A DNA stretch of 64,000 nucleotides from Cytidiella melzeri (Eukaryota; Basidiomycota; Agaricomycetes; Polyporales; Irpicaceae): positions 310,001 to 374,000 of the forward strand of contig JABYQR010000002.1 of NCBI GenBank assembly GCA_022592445.1, given 5' to 3'. Under the pieces are notes generated by a model that was not told the origin of the DNA, made no database searches, and saw nothing but the letters and a program-made list of their open reading frames with translations. A program made the position numbers and the translations under genes. This document shows positions 58,452-64,000 of this stretch, one piece after another (within the stretch, counting starts at the first letter, position 1; each line of letters opens with the position of its first letter).

Positions 58452-60177
58452 ATGTCCGCTATCCGCTGTCTGGCCCGCTCGACTCTGCGTATGGCAAGGC
58501 CATCCCTGCGCACGAGCTACCTTACACGACGACATGTCTCTTTCTACAACACTGATATTGCTGCTTTGACGGAGGAGCAGACTGAGGTACGTGTCTCTAA
58601 GTTACAAAATCCTTCTCACAACTCACTACCTAAGATTTCACCCAGTTTCGTGATGCTGTCACCGAATTTGCAAAGAAGGAAGTCGCTCCACGGGCTGCAG
58701 AAATTGACAAGACGAACACCTTCCCGTCTGTACGCCTACAACATACACTCAAGCTGTCTTTTACTGACTAAGCTCTAAGGATCTATGGGAGAAAATGGGA
58801 GAAATGGGACTATTGGGCATAACGGTTTCTCACAAGTACGGAGGTCTCTCACTCGGGTACTTCAACCATACGCTAGCAATGGAGGAGCTTTCACGAGCAT
58901 CTGGCTCTGTAGCACTGTCTTATGGTGCTCACTCGAACCTTTGCGTAAATCAGGTATGGGTATACGGTATAAAATGGACATGTTTCTCATTACTTCGCTC
59001 AGATACACCGATGGGGAACAGACGAACAAAAGAAGAAGTATCTTCCTGATCTCGTCTCAGGCAAGAAAGTAGGAAGTCTGGCAATGAGTGAGCCAGGAAG
59101 TGGGAGTGACGTTGTCAGCATGAAGCTTCGTGCGGACAAAGTGGACGGCGGTTACCACCTAAATGGTAATAAGTTTTGGTACGTTGTGTCTCGTGGGGTC
59201 TATTCTGCATGCTCAATGGACCTTAGGATAACAAATGGTCCCACCGCATCTACGTTGGTGGTTTACGCCAAAACCGAGCCAGAAAAGGGCTCGAAAGGTA
59301 TCACCGCGTTCATCATCGAGAAGGGCTTTGCTGGCTTCTCAACGCATCAAAAATTGGACAAGTTCGGAATGCGTGGAAGTGATACCTGCGAGTTAGTCTT
59401 CGACAATTGTTTCGTACCTGAAGGTATTCATGATCTTTGCCTGAGAGACTCTTGCATCTAACAGTATCGTACTAGAGAATATCCTTGGTCCCTTGAATAA
59501 AGGTGCAGGCGTGTTGATGTCTGGCTTAGATTTGGAACGTCTCGTCCTCAGCGGCGGACCTCTTGGTCTGATGCAAGCTGGTGTGTTTTTTGACACTGTG
59601 CTGGTGTGCAATCGCTCATTCGCCTAGCATTCGACTATGCCGTCGAATACGTCCATGACAGGAAGCAGTTTGGCGTACCAGTTGGAACATTCCAGCTCAT
59701 GCAAGGTATGTTCTTCACATAACCAGGATCCGCCATATATGTAGCTGCCTAACGCTTCGTCAGGTAAGGTCGCAGATATGTACACTAAAATGAATGCGGC
59801 ACGCTCCTATGTCTATGCTGTCGCTCGCGCCTGCGACGCTGGCAAGGTCAGCCGACGAGTGAGTCTGTCAGCTGAATCTGATGGGGATACACTGATTCCA
59901 GCTGGTGTCAGGACTGCGCTGGTGCAATCCTCTACTCCTCGGACAGAGCAGTTGAGGTTTCATTGGAGGCTATGCAATGTCTTGGAGGTAACGGCTACAT
60001 CAATGGTGAGTTTATTTGTCATTGCGTTCTAATGTGCATCAGACGATGTTGGCAGACTATCCCGTGAACCGCATCTTGAGGGACTCCCGTTTATACACCG
60101 TGGGTGCCGGTACGCAGGAGATACGCAGGATGTTGATTGGGAGAGAGTTCAACGAAGAGCTCAAGGGGCGGTCATAA
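58452..60177 (+). CDS. IVD: Isovaleryl-CoA dehydrogenase, mitochondrial
   Basis: This acyl-CoA dehydrogenase oxidises isovaleryl-CoA to 3-methylcrotonyl-CoA in leucine catabolism and passes electrons to ETF. The start at 58452 ([19 protein letters not shown]) is rich in Arg and Ser, fitting a presequence. Motifs in order are [42 protein letters not shown] and [18 protein letters not shown]. The Glu in DLERLVL sits where isovaleryl-type enzymes have their catalytic base. Next come [23 protein letters not shown] and [19 protein letters not shown]. Exon 1 ends at 58586 and exon 2 starts at 58646; further 50-60-bp introns interrupt the gene to the TAA at 60177. No lesion was found. Confidence 0.92.
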
Positions 60178-60590
60178 GAAACTGTCCCTCGTTTGATTTC
60201 GGTCTACCTGCGGCACAGTATATACTCAGGCACGTCATCAGTCTGTGCTTTCAGCATATAATGATGCTCGCATTCCTCAGGCGACTGTGTGAGTATTGAG
60301 GGTTCTAGCCCTTTTGGATGCCAAGAATGCGATGAATGGCAAATCGCCCAGCGTGAATGTGCCCAAAACGTCTTAAAGGGCGTTATTTAATTCCAGACGG
60401 CGTAGTCGTTCCTGCGGCTGACACTCACCTTTTGTATTCTATACTCGTACAGTCTTATTGAGATCGCAACCGCTTGCTAACACTGCCAGCCTACTTTGCG
60501 CTTTTACGTATCTCGATTTTTATACGACACGTTCTCTCTCCCAGAACTATCTCCACTCGTGTGTTTATCTACTTCATATTTTCTAGCACA
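60178..60590. other. Spacer between IVD and the Zn2Cys6 gene
   Basis: About 410 bp hold the IVD 3' flank and the promoter of the downstream gene. No other gene is seen. Confidence 0.5.
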
Positions 60591-62418
60591 ATGTCTTCAA
60601 CGGCTTCCTTCGTGGCAACTGCGTCCTTCGCCACTTTTGTGCCTCCCTTAACGAGCCCCGTCAAGATACCAAACCCGCATCGGCCTCAACCAGTGGCATT
60701 CAGCGCAGGTCCATCGAGCCCTTTACCGTTGCCACAAGCACAGGCTGGATTGAACGTATCCTCGGACCAATGTACGCTATCTTTACCTGCAGGACCGCCT
60801 CCATCTTCTGGCTATGTCCATGTGCTCCTTCCACCAAACACCGCACAGTAAGCTTGTTCAGCTTCTTCAATGTACTTCATTGCTGAATCCCCTCTGCGAA
60901 GACAACAAGAAAGCGTTCACCGTGTGCACCTTTGGCCTCAGCATGTCACTCAGAGCGGTCTCGTCCCAGCGCCGGCGATGCATGCGCCGTATTTCCCTGC
61001 ACCACTCGAACCTCTCACGAATGCTCGCCCAGCCCAGTTCTTGTACTACCATCAAATTGAATCGGGAGACCGGGACAACCCATACATTGGCTGGAGCACA
61101 CGAGAGGCTGAGAGCCACAGCTCACCGCCTATTATCCGGCGGCGTACTGCAAGGGCATGTCAGCCATGTCGCAAAAGAAAGTCAAAGGTGAGTTTATCCC
61201 TATTCGCTACGTCAGTGAGTCTTATCGATGCGATGTTAGTGCTCTGGTGAACAACCGTGTACCCGGTGTCAAACGCGAGGCCTCCAGTGCGAATACGACG
61301 ACAAGCTTGTAGTTAGAGGCAATGCCGCGACTACCGCAACACCGGTGAAACCAGCAAGATATCGTACAAGCAGTGGCAGTTCACGAAGCGAACATAGGCA
61401 CCAACCGTATGCAGTCGTAGGACCCTCAACCCATCCTAGATCTTCGAGGCAACTGGACGTTATTGGGCAACCCTTGAAGCGTAATACAGCAGACTCGCTG
61501 GGTTTCGAGCACTTGCAAGCTGCTCTAGAGGTCGCTATTGAGATGGACCGTCTGAGTCATCGCTCAGCGTCACCCCTGCGTAATTCTTCCTTTGTGGCCA
61601 GCGATCGTATACTTCCTTTTGAAAGTGGCTTGGAGATGTCTTCAATGGTGCAAACGTTCCATTGCGCGTGGGATACGGAGGGATTCAGGGAAGAGAGTGC
61701 CATTGACATAGAACGGGAGTCTGACTCGCAACACAACATCGCATTGTCCCCGAATTGTTCAGACGTATCTGAAAAGTCCTCGGACGAGTCCTCTTCGTAA
61801 GCTACCTCATTTCCAGTGCATAACGTCGTTGTGCTCATAGGTCGATATTCTCACAGAGAGGAGGACTCCCAGTCGGACTTGACCCTAGGTACGCATGACT
61901 GGTCTGACGGCGTACCACTCTCGACTTCCTTGTCGCCGTCGCCTTTGATGCTAGCGTACCCACCGGCACCGCAGCCTTCTCCTGAGCTCTCCATTGTACA
62001 AGAGAGCTGGCCCACTCTAGTCTCGAACGTCGAGTCAGAGCCTGACACCACTGACATCGGACAAGACAAGATGCTTTCCACGGATTCCCGTTTCCAATCG
62101 GTGCGCAACCTCGCAATGATCCTTGACGACGTCTTCTCTGCCGGCTACATGCCTTCACAGGCCAACTCTTACATCACTCCCAGTTCTTCGGCAGTCACGC
62201 TGGACTTTGACGACTACGTCGACTTTTCGCCTAATGCTAGGCACAGTTCTGTTGTGAGCATGAGGAGACTTGCGACTCCGCTGGCAAGTGCGGTTAAGGT
62301 CAAGGCATCGCAGCCCAATATATCACACGAGGACACCCTCCATTCTCCGCGGCCGCCGCGATACGGGCTGAGCGCGTCGATGGGTAGCATCGCATCTCTC
62401 GTCTTGTGCTCTTCGTAG
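60591..62418 (+). CDS. Zn(II)2Cys6 transcription factor
   Basis: This is a fungal zinc-cluster regulator. The ATG at 60591 opens a Pro/Ser-rich N-terminus. The cluster is in the middle of the protein, not at the start: CQPCRKRKSKC, completed after an intron by a segment ending CTRCQTRGLQC (spacing 2-6-5-2-6). The following part is Ser-rich and acidic, with DVSEKSSDESSS before an intron at about 61798-61855. The last exon contains FQSVRNLAMILDDVFSAGY and VTLDFDDYVDFS, and stops at 62418. The first intron (about 60849-60901) was chosen to keep frame. The large fungal-specific regulatory domain is not evident, so targets cannot be guessed. Confidence 0.82.
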
Positions 62419-62654
62419 CTTGGCGACGCTGCATAATCACCCTGATCTTTGCTAAAGCTAGGATACATAATTTTGTATGATTTTTCATCACTTTGAATAT
62501 ATTCCGAAATCCTAGCCCATGTAGTTGCCGGTCTTTGGGCATCTGAACAACTGAGGATAATCATTGCACAACATATCTTCTATGTCAGTTACAGTGAATT
62601 TCGTGAAAGAAGCAGCAGCATAGATGTTAGCTCAATTTCAGAGATCTAAACAGC

Positions 62655-62742
62655 GGGCACTTAGCACAGGGGTAGCGCGTTCGCTTCGCATTGTTATGAT
62701 GTGACCTGCGAGAGGTCGAGGGTTCAAATCCCTCAGTGTCCA
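62655..62742 (+). tRNA. tRNA-Ala (CGC) with a 16-nt intron
   Basis: The acceptor stem GGGCACT pairs with AGTGTCC and carries the G3-U70 pair that identifies alanine tRNAs. The anticodon stem TTCGC/GCGAG encloses the loop TTCGCA, giving anticodon CGC (62687-62689). An intron (62691-62706) follows position 37, the usual place. The T arm is GAGGG-TTCAAAT-CCCTC. A T7 stretch begins at 62743, a Pol III terminator. One D-stem pair (A-C) is mismatched. Confidence 0.92.
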
Positions 62743-63400
62743 TTTTTTTCCGGAAGCAATGTTGTGTCCATTCTTCTTCTGGGAGGCATTTCGCATGAGT
62801 CATGCGGCTTCAAGTCCAAGCGGGCAAGCCCCATTCACAGATTTTGGTCGCCTTGTGCGTTCGCTTACAGACAGCGTCGGCGGAGTTGGGTCAGAATGTT
62901 TAGCGGCATTCTGACATTGGATGCCTACTCGTACCCCTCGTACAGTTCAAGTTGATCACGTCTTCCCACTCCTGAGTACTTGTGCACTGGTTCCTTTGTT
63001 TGTGATAGTCAAACTCAACGCGGCCATGACCATCTAGAAGCGGCGGGTGAGCTCGATTTGGCTGTCCTGTATTCATGACTAAGGGGTTGGCAAGGGGGTA
63101 TTCGAGAAATATAGCCTTATGCGTCAAATATTGATCGCCCGGTGGCATCCCAATCTGCTGTGGCGCCTACTGTTCTGTATAATAGCGAAAGGCGAGCAAC
63201 GAGGGGCTTTTCCGGTGGGTTGTCAACTTTGTCCAGTGCACCCTCACTCAGTATCTCAAGTCTTATACCCCAGCCACACTCTCCCTTGAGCCAGGACGTC
63301 CATGGCAGCTGCAGAACGGGCACATGTTCAGTCAGTGCAGTTGATTTCATGCCGCAGGCAGTCTATCTCATCACTCATAACCTTGTCTAGATTGATTGAT
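62743..63400. other. Spacer between tRNA-Ala and the DUF6533 gene
   Basis: No gene is recognised. The first exon of the DUF6533 gene may lie at the right edge, but I could not fix it. Confidence 0.4.
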
Positions 63401-63493
63401 TCGTACTTTAGCCAGTCTGCAAGCGGTACGACACTGCTCTCTACCATACGCACTCTGCTGATACTCTGCGTCCGACCCCCCCCCCCCCTCTAG

Positions 63494-64000
63494 TGCTCTT
63501 CGTCTTCGACTACTGTCTTACCGTCGGTCAGGAGAGCAATCTCATCTGGAGACGTAAATGGACTATAGCGACCTGGCTGTTCATCGTCACTCGCTATGTC
63601 GCGCTTCTCTCCGCAGGATTGCAGTTCATTCAGAACAGCACAATTAGCGGTTACGTACGTGTACCCAGCTCTTCGCCGTTTCGAGAGTAAGCTGATTACT
63701 CTGTTTTCGTAGAGGTACGATATTATTGGGCCGGTATGTTTGTGATAACCCATACACACGGCACTTGCACGGTAGCTGTAAAGGAATGACTATCACGACG
63801 TCAACACTTTCTGTCGCAAAATTCCTATGCTTCGCCGGTGAGTAATGAATCCCTCAACGTAATTGCACAGTGCTATCTAAACACGTACCCTCAGTGTTCT
63901 CCGCCTTGAGAGTTTATGCACTTCTCGAAGGCAACCTACTCGTCACAGGTGTAGTTTTTGTGTTGACTCTCGTACCCGCCGCCACGAATATCGTAAGCCT
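63494..64000 (+). CDS. DUF6533-type integral membrane protein, both ends missing
   Basis: This is a member of a large basidiomycete family of predicted multi-helix membrane proteins of unknown function. The first clear exon begins after an acceptor (CTCTAG at 63488-63493) preceded by about 15 consecutive C. It encodes LFVFDYCLTVGQESNLIW, then RRKWTIATWLFIVTRYVALL, the DUF6533 core. After short introns, the last exon seen encodes VFSALRVYALLEGNLLVTG and VVFVLTLVPAATNI, a further helix, and meets a donor near 63992. The upstream exon with the ATG is not resolved, and the gene runs off the window. Confidence 0.72.

Overview
The window looks like nuclear DNA of a filamentous basidiomycete, probably an agaricomycete. 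Genes are cut by many short GT-AG introns of about 45-65 bp. The protein families are typical of that group: DUF6589 and DUF6533 proteins, a white-collar-2 photoreceptor partner, Zn(II)2Cys6 and C2H2 factors, and Ty3 chromovirus and Ty1/copia retroelements. There are no operons, and the genes have unrelated jobs.

Layout. (1) 44-6732 is one decayed element with long inverted terminal repeats. It holds two convergent dead genes, a RecQ-like helicase (+) and a DUF6589 gene (-). (2) 7001-26050 is a gene-dense block: SRP40 nucleolar protein (+), tRNA-Ile lysidine synthetase homolog (-), PI 4-kinase STT4 (-), creC-like WD40 protein (-), branched-chain keto acid dehydrogenase E1 beta (+) and an MFS transporter (-). 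(3) 27140 to about 44972 is a transposon nest. A 1.5-kb gag-only copia element has been opened by three later insertions. Beside it lie an LTR inserted in an LTR and a decayed chromovirus that itself carries a solo LTR and a DNA-transposon-like insert. Most insertions can be ordered by their target-site duplications. (4) 45.2-64.0 kb returns to genes: an uncertain gene, an acidic orphan protein, WC-2 (-), APC15 (-), a C2H2 protein (+), isovaleryl-CoA dehydrogenase (+), a Zn2Cys6 factor (+), an intron-containing tRNA-Ala and a truncated DUF6533 membrane protein.

Connections. BCKDHB and isovaleryl-CoA dehydrogenase catalyse consecutive mitochondrial steps of leucine breakdown, but lie 35 kb apart. 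The creC homolog and BCKDHB start head to head across about 136 bp. WC-2, creC, the C2H2 and the Zn2Cys6 proteins are regulators.

The points most worth checking are the helicase plus DUF6589 inverted-repeat element, an apparent AT-AC intron next to an 8-nt exon in the kinase domain of STT4, and a membrane-protein-like third ORF that overlaps the end of the chromovirus pol by ATGA. Exon limits were read by eye from splice signals and frame continuity. They are firm where stated and approximate elsewhere.
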